A DNA stretch of 56,241 nucleotides from Bacteroidales bacterium (GTDB taxonomy: Bacteria > Bacteroidota > Bacteroidia > Bacteroidales > UBA3824): positions 1 to 56,241 of the forward strand of contig JAEDDH010000024.1 of the NCBI GenBank assembly GCA_016293845.1, given 5' to 3'. Under the pieces are notes generated by a model. It worked only from the letters and a program-made list of their open reading frames with translations, was not told the origin of the DNA and did no database searches. Below are positions 8,376-18,900 of this stretch, in pieces. Every line of letters begins with the position of its first letter. The stretch's first letter is position 1. The translations under genes and the position numbers were made by a program.

Positions 8376-10418
8376 ATGGCAAATAGTGGCGACATGTCGT
8401 TTGAGTATCCCAATGCACATATTCCCATGTTTACTTATTCTGATAAGATAATATGGGCAAACGATGCCGCGCTCAAGTTTCTTGAATTAGACGACATTGA
8501 ACAGGTGCTATACCGTAGATTCGAAGATTTTGCTCCTGATATTCAACCCGATGGGCAAAGTATTACTGCCAAGATAGATTTTGCCATCAACACAGCTATG
8601 AAAGACGATAGCGCAGTGATTCGCCTTCAATTCTATTCTCAAAGTCAGCGGTTTAAATATGCCGAAATTACCGTAATGCGTCTGCCAGAGAAATTTCTTT
8701 TTATGTTTTATGATGTTTCGCGGTATGCCGAATGCGAAAACGAACTTCGATTACGTATCTCTCGTCTTGAAAAGGCTGTTACAACAGGTTCTGACGCTGT
8801 TTGGCAACTAAATCTTGCTAAACGTTCGTTTTATTTTTTCCCTTCGCTGCTCCGGCTTTTGAATTATCCTACTAACCGTTCGTCGATAACTCTTGAAGAG
8901 TTTTACGACCTTGTGATTGATGAAGATAAACCTGTGATAACCACTGCCTACAAAGATTTTATCAGTCCTTCATTTCAAGATCGAGCCGATGAGTTTAGGC
9001 TACGCGATAACGATGGAAATGTTATTTGGTTTTGGTTTCGTGGTAGTCTCGAAACCCTTGGCGTTAATGGCACTCCTTTAATTATAAGTGGTACAGCCAC
9101 TAACGTTAATGTTAAAAAAGAATCCGAATACCATCTTTTGCAGCAAACACAACTTTTGCAAAAAAACAACAAAAAACTATCCGAACTTAATAAGAAGCTG
9201 AAAATCAACAAAGAAAAGCTTACTAAACAATACAATATTCTTCAAGCTCTATTGCAACATGTTCCTGTGGGTATTTATATGATAGAGCTCAAGACGCATA
9301 AAATTATCAGTGTTAATGCCAAAGCGTTAGAGATACTATCTTACAACGATGATATTCCTGATAGTATTGGCGAACAAACGCATAAGCATTGGTATAAAGC
9401 TCAAACCAACGAAGAGTATCCATTGCACCAATTGCCAATTGTAAAGGCGTTAAAAACAGGACATTATGCAGAATGTCGCGACCTTGAGGTTCTTAAAGCT
9501 TCAGGACAACGGATTTCGGTTTTTATGGCAGCTGTGCCTGTTCTCGATTCGCGAAACAATATTTTTGCAGGTTTAGTGTCGGTGTTTGATATTACTGAAA
9601 CCGTTAGGCAAAACAACCTTATAAAGGAGCAAAACGATCAATATCAAATACTTAACGAAGAACTGCGAATGTCAAACGCAGAGCTTATACTTGCCACACA
9701 GCGTGCCGAAGAGAGCGACCAACTTAAAACTTCGTTTCTTGAAAACCTCAGTCATGAGTTCCGCACTCCTATGAACGGCATCATTGGTTTTGCCGACCTG
9801 CTTAAAGACGATGATGTGGACGAAAACGACAAAATGCTCTATATCGACATTATTCGCAATAGTGCCAAGCAGCTTTTGGGCATTGTTACCGATGTAATGG
9901 AAATATCTAAAATTGATACAGGACAGATTTCGGCTCGAATGAATGATGTGAATATCTATCAAATTGTGCTCGAGGTGTTTAAGATAATTCAAAAACAAGC
10001 CGAATCTAACAAAAATATTCAATTTGAGTTTAATTACACTTCTGAATCCACCAAGCTTGTTATTTGCAGCGACGAAGTTAAGCTGAAACAGATTTTTACC
10101 AACTTGATCAACAATGCGCTAAAATACACTCAACAAGGATTTGTGAAGGTGAACTTATCGGTAGAAAACGATTTTGTGGTGTTTTCGGTGTCCGACAGCG
10201 GTTGTGGTATCATTCCCGAAAATATTCCGCTGATATTCCGTCGGTTTGTACGTTTAAAAAACAGCGATACTGTGGGCACCACCAACGGTGCAGGGCTTGG
10301 TCTTGCCATTGCTAAAAGTTATATCGAACTTCTCGGCGGCACTATCGATGTACAATCAGAATACGGCAAAGGATCTGTGTTTACAGTTAAGTTGCCGTGT
10401 AAACGTCAGAAAAATTAG
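8376..10418 (+). CDS. Cytoplasmic multi-PAS sensor histidine kinase
   Basis: 680 residues with no TM segment or signal. Regions in order are a PAS-like segment (1-125), a PAS_3-type fold with a PAC-like end (about 130-250), a lysine-rich coiled coil (250-290), a further PAS (about 290-420), a second coiled coil (425-455), HisKA with His460 in NLSHEFRTPMNGI, and HATPase_c (INNALKYT, DSGCGI, GAGLGLAI). There is no receiver, so it needs a separate response regulator or could hand phosphate to the receiver of the kinase just upstream. The stop codon TAG overlaps the stop of the convergent glycosyltransferase gene. Confidence 0.9.
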   Translation: MANSGDMSFEYPNAHIPMFTYSDKIIWANDAALKFLELDDIEQVLYRRFEDFAPDIQPDGQSITAKIDFAINTAMKDDSAVIRLQFYSQSQRFKYAEITVMRLPEKFLFMFYDVSRYAECENELRLRISRLEKAVTTGSDAVWQLNLAKRSFYFFPSLLRLLNYPTNRSSITLEEFYDLVIDEDKPVITTAYKDFISPSFQDRADEFRLRDNDGNVIWFWFRGSLETLGVNGTPLIISGTATNVNVKKESEYHLLQQTQLLQKNNKKLSELNKKLKINKEKLTKQYNILQALLQHVPVGIYMIELKTHKIISVNAKALEILSYNDDIPDSIGEQTHKHWYKAQTNEEYPLHQLPIVKALKTGHYAECRDLEVLKASGQRISVFMAAVPVLDSRNNIFAGLVSVFDITETVRQNNLIKEQNDQYQILNEELRMSNAELILATQRAEESDQLKTSFLENLSHEFRTPMNGIIGFADLLKDDDVDENDKMLYIDIIRNSAKQLLGIVTDVMEISKIDTGQISARMNDVNIYQIVLEVFKIIQKQAESNKNIQFEFNYTSESTKLVICSDEVKLKQIFTNLINNALKYTQQGFVKVNLSVENDFVVFSVSDSGCGIIPENIPLIFRRFVRLKNSDTVGTTNGAGLGLAIAKSYIELLGGTIDVQSEYGKGSVFTVKLPCKRQKN

Positions 10419-11662
10419 TTGCTTGTAAACGACCGCTCTTTTTCTCTGTACCATTTTAACAGTTCTATTGTGTCGGTGGGTATATTGCTATACCCCATCA
10501 TGATAGCCATATCTGCCGCTGCCTGTTCTACCGGCACTTTATTAATATGTCGCTCATGGGCAAAGTTGAGAAACTTTATCATGCGGAAAGCGTCGAACCA
10601 TGTGAAAAAACGTTGCATAAAAGTGCGGTCGGATGTGCTGTTTTCTATCATTCCGTCGGTTTGACTGTAAAAATCGTTGGCTACCAAAAACTCCTCTAAC
10701 ACAGGGTCGGTGTCGGGCTTATGGTGGCATTTGATATTGGATGCCGAGGCAAAGAAACGTTTCAGCCTGTCAAATGTGATGGGATTGTACACCATATATT
10801 CTCTGTCGCCGTTGCTAAGTTTGCCCATAGTAGCTCCTGTGCCAAACGGCACTCTGTCGGATACACGCGGCGAGGGATAGACTGCGGCATCGTTGATTTC
10901 GCCAAACCGCCCGCGGGTGATAATCTTTTCGAGAAAATAGAAATCCTCGCCAGCCTGACGCCTATTCATTCCTCCTTCGGCTGCGTATACCCAAGCCCTA
11001 ACTGCAAAAGCCGACCCTATGGTGTGGTATGCGTTAGGAAATTGTATATATCGTTGAGCCTCAACAAAATATCTTAAGTAAAGTTCGTATTTGGCAATGG
11101 CTTGGTACGACGATTGAGGATAATCTGTGCCTTGCAGTGGATGTTCAAAGTATATCGACACACCCTCTTTCTTGGGGTTGGAGATAAAATAGTTTTCGAT
11201 CATCTTGAGATAGTCGGGATTGCAAGTGCTGTCGGCATCAAAATTCACAATTACACCTTCGGGACGTTCAAGTAGGTCAAAACGTCGAACTGCCTCGTCC
11301 ATACCTATTTTGCGGGCAAAACCCACTCCTGCGTGTTTCTTTGGAAGGTTGGGACGGTGGATAGTGTGGATACGGATGTCGCTTCGGGTGTTTTGTGCCT
11401 TAATTTCCTCTACTTGGCTGATAGTGATGAGGTTTTGCTGCAATGCCGATTCTGGAGCCGCCTCCGACGAGTTTTCCACCACAATAATCTCTACGGGAAA
11501 TAGGGTAGGAGTGCAGCTAAGCAGCGATAGGAGCGTAGGTCGGATATCGGGTTCTTTGTAACTCGGAATCACCACAATGGTGCGCAACTCAGGCGCAGGA
11601 GGCTCGGCAATATGCGCTGGATATACCTGAAAACGACTGTAATATGTATCGAAACATTTCAT
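10415..11662 (-). CDS. Family 2 glycosyltransferase-like protein
   Basis: 415 residues from ATG 11662. The GT-A fold is visible: TIVVIPSYKEPD (nucleotide-binding strand), IIVVENSSE, and VNFDADSTCNPDYL with the DxD pair Asp142/Asp144. A later GEDFYFLEKI carries the acidic pair typical of GT2 catalytic bases. No TM helix, so probably a soluble or peripheral cytoplasmic enzyme; donor and acceptor unknown. The frame stays open to 11692, but those ten codons lie inside the A-run and stem of the OmpH-gene terminator, so ATG 11662 is preferred. Confidence 0.82.
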   Translation of the reverse strand: MKCFDTYYSRFQVYPAHIAEPPAPELRTIVVIPSYKEPDIRPTLLSLLSCTPTLFPVEIIVVENSSEAAPESALQQNLITISQVEEIKAQNTRSDIRIHTIHRPNLPKKHAGVGFARKIGMDEAVRRFDLLERPEGVIVNFDADSTCNPDYLKMIENYFISNPKKEGVSIYFEHPLQGTDYPQSSYQAIAKYELYLRYFVEAQRYIQFPNAYHTIGSAFAVRAWVYAAEGGMNRRQAGEDFYFLEKIITRGRFGEINDAAVYPSPRVSDRVPFGTGATMGKLSNGDREYMVYNPITFDRLKRFFASASNIKCHHKPDTDPVLEEFLVANDFYSQTDGMIENSTSDRTFMQRFFTWFDAFRMIKFLNFAHERHINKVPVEQAAADMAIMMGYSNIPTDTIELLKWYREKERSFTSN

Positions 11663-11676
11663 CGGCACAAAAGTAC

Positions 11677-11706
11677 AAAAAAAGGCGGACAATTGTTAGG
11701 CCGCCT
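11677..11706 (-). terminator. Rho-independent terminator of the OmpH-like gene
   Basis: Read on the minus strand, AGGCGG (11706-11701) pairs with CCGCCT (11688-11683) and is followed by about seven T. It sits 32 bp after the OmpH-like stop codon. Confidence 0.75.
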
Positions 11707-11737
11707 AAGAATAAAAGAATGAGTTGCTATGGTAAAA

Positions 11738-12355
11738 CTATTTTGTTGCTAACGAATCGATGTTAGTAGTCTGTCCGCTCTTGTTGTAACGGCTGTTGAG
11801 AGCCTTAAGAACGATTTCGGTAATGTCGGCACTCTTGTCGCCATAAAGGAGCACGCCGCCTACGCTGTTGCTGAGGATAAAGCGGTAACGTTTGTCGGCA
11901 TTGTATTCGTTGATATAGTTTTGAATGCTGTCGTAAACCATACGCGAAATTTTAGCTTGGTCGTCGTTGAGTTCCATCATTTTTTCGTCGCGCCATTGTA
12001 GCATACGCTGCTGTTCTACTTGAAGATTCTGCTGAACTTCTTGAGCACGGGTGGGGGTGATGAGGTTTTTCTTGTATTGGTTTTCAAGGTCCATAGCCTT
12101 GCGTTCAATTGATTTTTGTTTGGTTTGGAGTTCCTGTTCCAATTGGTTTTGTTTGGCCATCAATTGAGTGCTGAGGTCGTTGTACATGTCGTATTTGTCG
12201 ATAAGACTATCCATGTTAACATACGCTATGTCAGACGTTTGTGCTGCAGGAGCAGAAGCTGAATTGTTGTTTGCGTTGTTTGCGCAGCCCATAACCATGG
12301 TGCATGCTAATGCCAATGTAAATGCCTTGGCAGAAACGAGAAGGTTCTTTTTCAT
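11738..12355 (-). CDS. OmpH/Skp-like periplasmic chaperone lipoprotein
   Basis: 205 residues with a signal ending MVMGC (lipid Cys24), a short Asn/Ala-rich linker, then DIAYVNMDSLIDKYDMYNDL, the characteristic OmpH/Skp first strand. A long Gln/Glu/Lys-rich coiled coil (about 70-140) forms the tentacle, and a closing strand-helix (YRFILSNSVGGVLLYGDKSA) completes the body. Skp holds unfolded outer-membrane proteins during transit. Classical Skp is secreted but not lipidated; lipidated OmpH proteins are frequent in Bacteroidota. It is transcribed alone from its own promoter and ended by its own terminator. Confidence 0.88.
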   Translation of the reverse strand: MKKNLLVSAKAFTLALACTMVMGCANNANNNSASAPAAQTSDIAYVNMDSLIDKYDMYNDLSTQLMAKQNQLEQELQTKQKSIERKAMDLENQYKKNLITPTRAQEVQQNLQVEQQRMLQWRDEKMMELNDDQAKISRMVYDSIQNYINEYNADKRYRFILSNSVGGVLLYGDKSADITEIVLKALNSRYNKSGQTTNIDSLATK

Positions 12356-12402
12356 TGTATTAAAATTATACTGAGTCTAAAATTTACTATTAAAATTTTC
12401 GG

Positions 12403-12410
12403 CAAATATA
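12403..12410 (-). promoter_or_regulatory. Promoter -7 box of the OmpH-like gene (TATATTTG)
   Basis: CAAATATA on the plus strand, that is TATATTTG reading toward the gene, 48 bp before its ATG. Confidence 0.6.
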
Positions 12411-12493
12411 AATGTTTAAAACGTAATCTTTAAACTTTGACGTTAAATTTTGCTTTTTTGGTGCGAAAACTTTTTTTTTCACCGCCAAAGTTC

Positions 12494-12501
12494 TAAATTT
12501 G
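12494..12501 (+). promoter_or_regulatory. Promoter -7 box of the DUF5606 gene (TAAATTTG)
   Basis: Exact TAnnTTTG, 39 bp before ATG 12541. Its final TTG could be mistaken for a start codon; the promoter reading explains why translation should begin at 12541. Confidence 0.6.
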
Positions 12502-12540
12502 CCGCATAAATTAACAGCTTTACAGAAAATTAAAACAAAC

Positions 12541-13065
12541 ATGGATTTAAAAGGAATTCTTACAATTGCCACATATCCGGGATTATATCGTCATGTGGCA
12601 CAGGCAGTTAACGGTATTATTGTGGAATCTATAGCCGATGGCGTTCGCACTTTAGCTTTCGCTACAGCCAAAATCAGCGCACTCGAAGATATTTCGATAT
12701 ACACTACCGATGGCGACACAAGGCTTGCCGACGTTTATCGCAGCCTCTACAAAGAGCTTGATGGCAAAGCTACATCGTTTGCTCCCAAAAAAGGATCTGA
12801 AGCCGAAGTAAGAGAGTTGTTTGCCAAGGCCGTTCCTAATTACGACGTTGACCGTGTGTATGTTTCTGACATGCGCCGTGCTTTTACATGGTACAACTTG
12901 CTTCTTTCTAAAGGTCTTGTTGACGACAAAGAGCCCGAGGCTGAAAAACCTGCCGAAACCGAAAAGCCCGCTGCTGAAGAAAAAGAAAATGCCGACGGTA
13001 TGAAAACCCGCAAGCGTACTAAGAAAAAAGCCGCAGCTCCCGAATCTGAGCAGAAAGCCGAATAA
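12541..13065 (+). CDS. DUF5606 domain protein
   Basis: 174 residues from ATG 12541. The N-terminal ~130 residues match the DUF5606 pattern of Bacteroidota (MDLKGILTIATYPGLYRHVA, then GIIVESIADGVRTLAF, EDISIYTT and a helical end with YVSDMRRAFTWYNLL). A low-complexity Glu/Pro/Ala tail and a basic end (KTRKRTKKKAAAP) follow. Function is unknown; the tail suggests contact with nucleic acid or ribosome but this is speculation. It is followed after one base by the next gene, so the two are very likely co-transcribed. Confidence 0.85.
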   Translation: MDLKGILTIATYPGLYRHVAQAVNGIIVESIADGVRTLAFATAKISALEDISIYTTDGDTRLADVYRSLYKELDGKATSFAPKKGSEAEVRELFAKAVPNYDVDRVYVSDMRRAFTWYNLLLSKGLVDDKEPEAEKPAETEKPAAEEKENADGMKTRKRTKKKAAAPESEQKAE

Positions 13066-13066
13066 G

Positions 13067-15874
13067 TTGAAAACACTTTATTTAAATATATTGGTTATTA
13101 TGGCGGCTTTGGCAATGTCCTCTGCCGCCTTTTCTCAATCCACCAACTACTTAGAACAATGGAAAACCCTTTCTGAGAGTTGGAAAGATGTAAACAACTC
13201 GTGGCAAGATATTACCAACGATACTCTGCCACAGGGGGTTGTATATTTTTGCGATACTTCTACCGTTGCAGGAACAAATCACCTTTATCATTCATTGTCA
13301 AACCTTTATCCCGAAACTGGCACTATCACTTGGAGTTATTCTGTGGTGTGCTCTGTAAAAAATTCTTCGGTCAACAACTTTAAAATTTTCCTTTTTGCCA
13401 ATGATACTGTACCCGGAGGTGACAAATATTCTGCGTTTGCCATCGGTACGGGTCTCAAAACTGGCATCTATCCGCAACTTTGCCTTTTAAAGTATTCGGG
13501 CAAGGATGTTGATATACTTGCCACCACCGAAATTATGTTTGATAATACCATTAATAATATGGTGTTGACCATAACGCGTACATCAAACGGTGAGTGGACT
13601 ATCAATGGCGAATCTCTTTATCAAGAGCCAGACCCTCAGATGTATACGGCTGATTATACTACCATCGAATATAAACACTCCACCACGGGCAATGGCGCTT
13701 TTAACATTCGTCCTTTGGCATTATCGTTTGAGCATACTGGCAACACTATTGATGCCAAAATGTTTGACGCTGAGATTGTTGGCGATGGTGAGATAAATGT
13801 AAAAATTGATGGCAGGCTCAACGCTCAGTCGGCTTTGGATGTCAATAATTATAGGTTGAATGGCACTAATCCCGATTCAATACATTTTTCGGGTGTGGAT
13901 GTTACGCTGTTTTTTAATCGTAATGCCTTTAATAACACAGTTTTAGAACTTTCTGCCACCAATATACAGCAAACTGTGGGCAACGTTGTGCCCGATTTTA
14001 ATACCGTTCTTTATCTTCCTCAATATGGTGGCATTGTTATCAACGAAATTATGTGCGATGTTTCGCCTGCTCCTGCCAACCTTCCTGCTGCTAAGTATAT
14101 AGAGTTGTTTAACTCGTCGAAATATGCATTCAGTCTTAAAAACTGCGCTATGTTGGCTGGCGACTATAAGTATTATTTCCCTGAAACAAAAATCGCTGCA
14201 GGTGAATATCTTTTGATTTGCCGTTCTAATGACTTGGATTCATACGCGCAAACTGTTACAAAATTCGACGATAGTAAAATTATTACCAAAGACCGCAAGC
14301 TTACGCTCCTTAATCAAGCAGGTTATATTGTTGATTCTCTTACATATACTCTTGGTATGTATGGCGATAAAGTAAAATCATCGGGAGGATACTCGCTCGA
14401 ACGCCGCGATCCTAAAAATCTTTTCACTATTGATGGCAATTGGACTGCATCGCTTGATATATCGGGCGGCACTCCGGGGCGTGTTAATAGTACGCTTACC
14501 ACAGTAACCGACAACATTCCGCCACATATAATCTCCACTTCGGTGGTCAACAACAACACTATTAATATAGTATTTTCAAAAAACATAATTGCCGACGCCG
14601 CCAAATTTTTGCTTAATGGAAATTCTGCCACAGAATGTTACACCAATCTCAATAATGTGTCGGTAGTATTCTCCTCACCTTTAAACGAAGATGATAATGT
14701 GCTAAAAGTTAATTCGTTGAGCGATTTTGCAGGAAATCTCTCTGCCGATACTTCAGTTACTTTTCAATATTACCGATTAAAACTGTTAAATGTTTATTCG
14801 GCAAGCAATTATCAACTTTGTTTTGAGTTTAACAACCCCTTAAGCCTTGACGATAATGCCGTTTATTATGCCGAATCGCAACCTCATTCCACAGTTAATG
14901 TAAATGACAACATCGCTTTTGTAAGTTTTGATCAAGGTTTTGCTCCCGACGCTATGCTTAATGCCTCAGCTGTGCATGTCAAGGATATTTATGGAAACGT
15001 AATTGATTCAATATCATCTACTTTTTCATATCACAACACCGAACGTTTTGATTTGTTGATTACCGAAGTTCTTTATTATCCACTTTCGGGGGCAAAACGT
15101 TTTGTAGAGATTTACAACAATACCAAATTCTCCATCCCACTAAATCAATATTCCATAGTATATTACGATAATTCAGGAGCTCAAAAACAATCGGTTATCA
15201 ATGGCAATTATCTCCTTTTGCCTGAACATTATGCTGTAATAACGCAAGATACAACCGAAATTCAAGAGCGTTACACTTGCGGCGGATTGTTTGTTCAAGA
15301 TACCAAACTGCCTGCATTTGCCAATACTCAAGGTAGCATAGTTTTGCGCTCACCGTCTGGCACTGCAATTGATTCGATGTATTACAATCGGACAGAGTCT
15401 AATACTTTAGAAATCAATGTTCAAGGTGTTTCTATCGAGCGTGTGGGTTTTAACCATAATTCTACCGACCTTGCCGCTTGGAAATTTGCCACATCGGCTG
15501 TAGATTATGCCACACCGGGTTTACCCAACTCTCACATTGAAACTCCAGATACCGAAATGCCCGAGGGTGTAACCATTGTAAATGAACTATTTACACCCGA
15601 TGGCGACGGATACAAAGATGAGGTGGAAATTCAGCTTTCGTTCTCTACCGACGACACTGCCGTGGATGTTCGCATTTACGATTCTAATGGTATTTTGCGC
15701 ACCACTCTTGCCTCGCGCACTAATATTGGCACGTCTGCCACGTTTTATTGGAACGGTGTTTCCGACAATGGCTCTTTCTGCAAAAACGGAATCTATGTTA
15801 TTTACATCAAGTCTATCTCTCCCGATGGAAAAACCGATGTATATAAAAAGGTGTGCGTGCTGAACCGAAAGTAA
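13067..15874 (+). CDS. Large secreted surface protein with lamin-tail domains and a CHU_C/FlgD-like C-terminus
   Basis: 935 residues starting at TTG 13067, one base after the previous stop. TTG is accepted because it gives a complete signal peptide (KTLYLNILVIMAALAMSSAA, cleavage near AFSQ); the next ATG (13100) would halve it. There are two lamin-tail (LTD) domains: VINEIMCDVSP with KYIELFNSS (about 322-440) and LLITEVLYYPLSGAK with RFVEIYNNT (about 660-770). Ig-like segments lie between them (SVVNNNTINIVFSKNI). The end (NELFTPDGDGYKDEVEI through WNGVSDNG and a short basic tail) is the CHU_C/FlgD-Ig type seen in exported Bacteroidota proteins. Probably cell-surface and adhesive or matrix-binding; possibly a type IX secretion cargo. 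Confidence 0.85.
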   Translation: MKTLYLNILVIMAALAMSSAAFSQSTNYLEQWKTLSESWKDVNNSWQDITNDTLPQGVVYFCDTSTVAGTNHLYHSLSNLYPETGTITWSYSVVCSVKNSSVNNFKIFLFANDTVPGGDKYSAFAIGTGLKTGIYPQLCLLKYSGKDVDILATTEIMFDNTINNMVLTITRTSNGEWTINGESLYQEPDPQMYTADYTTIEYKHSTTGNGAFNIRPLALSFEHTGNTIDAKMFDAEIVGDGEINVKIDGRLNAQSALDVNNYRLNGTNPDSIHFSGVDVTLFFNRNAFNNTVLELSATNIQQTVGNVVPDFNTVLYLPQYGGIVINEIMCDVSPAPANLPAAKYIELFNSSKYAFSLKNCAMLAGDYKYYFPETKIAAGEYLLICRSNDLDSYAQTVTKFDDSKIITKDRKLTLLNQAGYIVDSLTYTLGMYGDKVKSSGGYSLERRDPKNLFTIDGNWTASLDISGGTPGRVNSTLTTVTDNIPPHIISTSVVNNNTINIVFSKNIIADAAKFLLNGNSATECYTNLNNVSVVFSSPLNEDDNVLKVNSLSDFAGNLSADTSVTFQYYRLKLLNVYSASNYQLCFEFNNPLSLDDNAVYYAESQPHSTVNVNDNIAFVSFDQGFAPDAMLNASAVHVKDIYGNVIDSISSTFSYHNTERFDLLITEVLYYPLSGAKRFVEIYNNTKFSIPLNQYSIVYYDNSGAQKQSVINGNYLLLPEHYAVITQDTTEIQERYTCGGLFVQDTKLPAFANTQGSIVLRSPSGTAIDSMYYNRTESNTLEINVQGVSIERVGFNHNSTDLAAWKFATSAVDYATPGLPNSHIETPDTEMPEGVTIVNELFTPDGDGYKDEVEIQLSFSTDDTAVDVRIYDSNGILRTTLASRTNIGTSATFYWNGVSDNGSFCKNGIYVIYIKSISPDGKTDVYKKVCVLNRK

Positions 15875-15899
15875 TAATCGAAAATTTTTTTTAATCATA

Positions 15900-15933
15900 A
15901 AAAAAAGAGGCTCCCATTTAGAAGCCTCTTTTT
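15900..15933. terminator. Bidirectional terminator between convergent genes
   Basis: AAAAAGAGGCT (15902-15912) pairs with AGCCTCTTTTT (15923-15933); A and T runs on both sides serve the surface-protein gene and carB. Confidence 0.85.
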
Positions 15934-15952
15934 AATTATTGTTTGAAATAAA

Positions 15953-18900
15953 TTATCTTTCCATATATTCCTGCCAAGATTTGATGGCTATGTCGTTCAT
16001 ATCCTTTTGGCAGAATGCGCTGATAAATGCTTTGGCAAGACGTGCGTTGGTCATCAACGGAATGTTGTGGTCGATGGCGGCACGGCGGATCTTGTAGCCG
16101 TTGGTAAGTTCGCGCTTGGTTTGGTTTTTGGGGATATTGATAACCAAGTCGATTTTGTGGTCGGCAATTGCCTGCATAATGTTTTCGCCGCCTTGTTCGT
16201 CGGGCCAGCAGAGAGTTTCAGATTTGATACCGTTTTCGGCAAGGAACTTGCTTGTGCCAGCGGTAGCGAAAATCTTCACGCCCTTATCTTGCAGCATTTT
16301 GCAGGGTTCAAGAAGGTCAACTTTGCCCTTAGCATCGCCCGAAGATACGAGTACGCCTTTTGCGGGAACTTTGAATCCAACCGAAAGAAGAGCATTCATA
16401 AGAGCCTCGTTGAAATCGTTGCCAAGGCAGCCAACTTCGCCAGTCGACGACATATCCACACCCAAAACAGGGTCGGCTTTGTGCAAGCGGGCAAACGAGA
16501 ATTGCGATGCCTTAACGCCCACGTGGTCAACATCGTAGGTAGATGAATCGAGTTTTTCAACAGGTTCGTCGAGCATTATCTTGGTGGCTGTTTCTATGAA
16601 GTTACGACCCAATACTTTGGATACAAACGGGAAACTGCGCGATGCACGGAGGTTACATTCTATAACCTTTACATTGTTTTGTTTTGCAAGGTACTGAATG
16701 TTGAAAGGTCCGCTGATATTGAGTTCTTTGGCTATCTTCTTGCTTATCTGCTTGATAGCACGTGCTGTGGCAAGGTAGATATTTTGAGCGGGGAATACCA
16801 ATGTGGCATCGCCCGAGTGAACACCTGCAAACTCTACGTGCTCAGAAATTGCGTATTCAATGATTTCACCGTTTTTGGCAACAGCGTCGAACTCTATCTC
16901 CTTGGTATTTGGCATAAACTGCGAAACCACAACGGGATATTCTTTTGAAACCTTGGCGGCAAGTCCGAGAAATTCGTGCATCTGCTCTTTGGTATAGCAA
17001 ACGTTCATTGCTGCACCCGAAAGCACATACGAAGGACGAATCAACACTGGGAAACCAACTTCATCGATAAACTTGTCGATTTCGTCGTAACTTGTAAGAG
17101 CCTCCCAGCGGGGTTGGTCGATACCAAGTTGGTCGAGCATAGCCGAGAATTTGCGACGGTTTTCGGCACGGTCGATTGATACTGGCGATGTACCAAGTAC
17201 AGGAACATCCTGACGATAAAGTTTCATAGCCAAGTTGTTAGGAATCTGTCCGCCAGTAGAAACTATCACGCCTTTGGGGTCTTCGAGGTCGAGGACGTCA
17301 AGCACGCGTTCAAACGAAAGTTCATCAAAGTATAGACGGTCGCACATATCGTAGTCGGTGCTGACAGTTTCGGGGTTGTAGTTGATCATTATCGATTTGT
17401 AACCCAATTTGCGTGCTGTTTGAGTAGCGTTAACCGAGCACCAGTCGAACTCAACCGACGAACCAATACGGTATGCGCCAGAGCCAAGCACCACAATATT
17501 TTTGTCCTTGCGGTAGTCGTAACTGATTGAATGTTTGTCGGCACCGTAGGTCATATAGAGGTAGTTGGTGAGTTCGGGATGTTCCGAAGCCACGGTGTTG
17601 ATACGGCGTACGATAGGAGTTATGCCCTGCTGTTTGCGGAGAGCGCGAACACGCAACTGCTCTTTTTCCATATTTTCACTCGGATTTTCAACAAAACGTG
17701 CAATTTGGAAATCGGAAAATCCCATACGCTTAGCCTCTTTCATTACCTCGGGAGTAATATCCTCGATGGTCTTAAACTGTCCGAGAACTTTTTCGTAGTC
17801 AACAATATTTTTAAGGTGTTCAATAAACCACTTGTCGATTTTGGTGAGGTCAACGATACGCTCCACGGTGTAACCCTTTTCCAAAGCCTTGGCAATAGCA
17901 AAGATACGGAGGTCGGTGGGGTTGGCGAGTTCATCGTCGAGGTCGGGAAATTCAAGGTCGTTGTTGCCAACAAAACCGTGCATACCTTGTCCAATCATAC
18001 GGAGACCCTTCTGCATAATCTCCTCAAACGATTTACCGATACTCATAATTTCGCCTACCGACTTCATCGACGAGCCAATATGACGGTCAACGCCAACAAA
18101 CTTGCTCAAATCCCAGCGAGGAATCTTAACAATCATATAATCAACCGATGGGGCAACGTAAGCCGAGTTGGGAGTGCCCATTTCGCCAATTTGGTCGAGC
18201 GAGTAGCCAAGGGCGAGTTTTGCAGCCACAAAAGCCAACGGATAACCCGAAGCCTTTGAAGCCAAAGCAGAACTACGGCTGAGGCGGGCATTGATTTCGA
18301 TAATGCGGTAGTCGTTGGTAACGGCGTTGAAAGCAAACTGAATATTACATTCGCCTACGATGCCGATATGGCGAACAACCTTGATAGAGATTTCTTGCAG
18401 CATTGCAATCTGCTCTTGGGTGAGCGAGATAATGGGCGCAACCACAATACTTTCGCCAGTGTGAATACCAAGCGGGTCAACGTTTTCCATAGGAACAACG
18501 GTGAAGCAGTGGTCGTTTTTGTCGCGGATAACCTCAAACTCAATCTCTTTCCAGCCTTTGAGCGATTCTTCAACAAGAATTTGTTTAGAATAAGCCAATG
18601 CGCTTTCGCAGAGTTCCTTGAACGATTTTTCGTCGGGACAGATACCCGAGCCCAAGCCGCCCAAAGCGTAAGCCGAACGAACCATAATTGGGAAACCTAT
18701 ACGGCGTGCCACTGCAAGAGCATCGTCCATATTTTCCACTGCCTGCGAAACTGGGGTTTTAGCCTCTATCTCGTTGAGTTTCTTTACAAAAAGTTCGCGG
18801 TCTTCGGTAATCATAATAGCGTCTACCGATGTGCCGAGCACCTTTACATTATATTTTTCTAATACGCCCGAAAGATAGAGCTGTGTGCCGCAGTTGAGCG

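Noticed and set aside
12499..12540. N-terminal extension of the DUF5606 protein from TTG 12499
   Set aside because: The TTG is the last three bases of a TAnnTTTG -7 box, so it is upstream of the transcription start.
17531..18259. 242-codon open frame on the plus strand opposite carB
   Set aside because: Lies wholly antisense to a clear carB coding region; long antisense frames are a by-product of its codon use. No family resemblance and no start signal.
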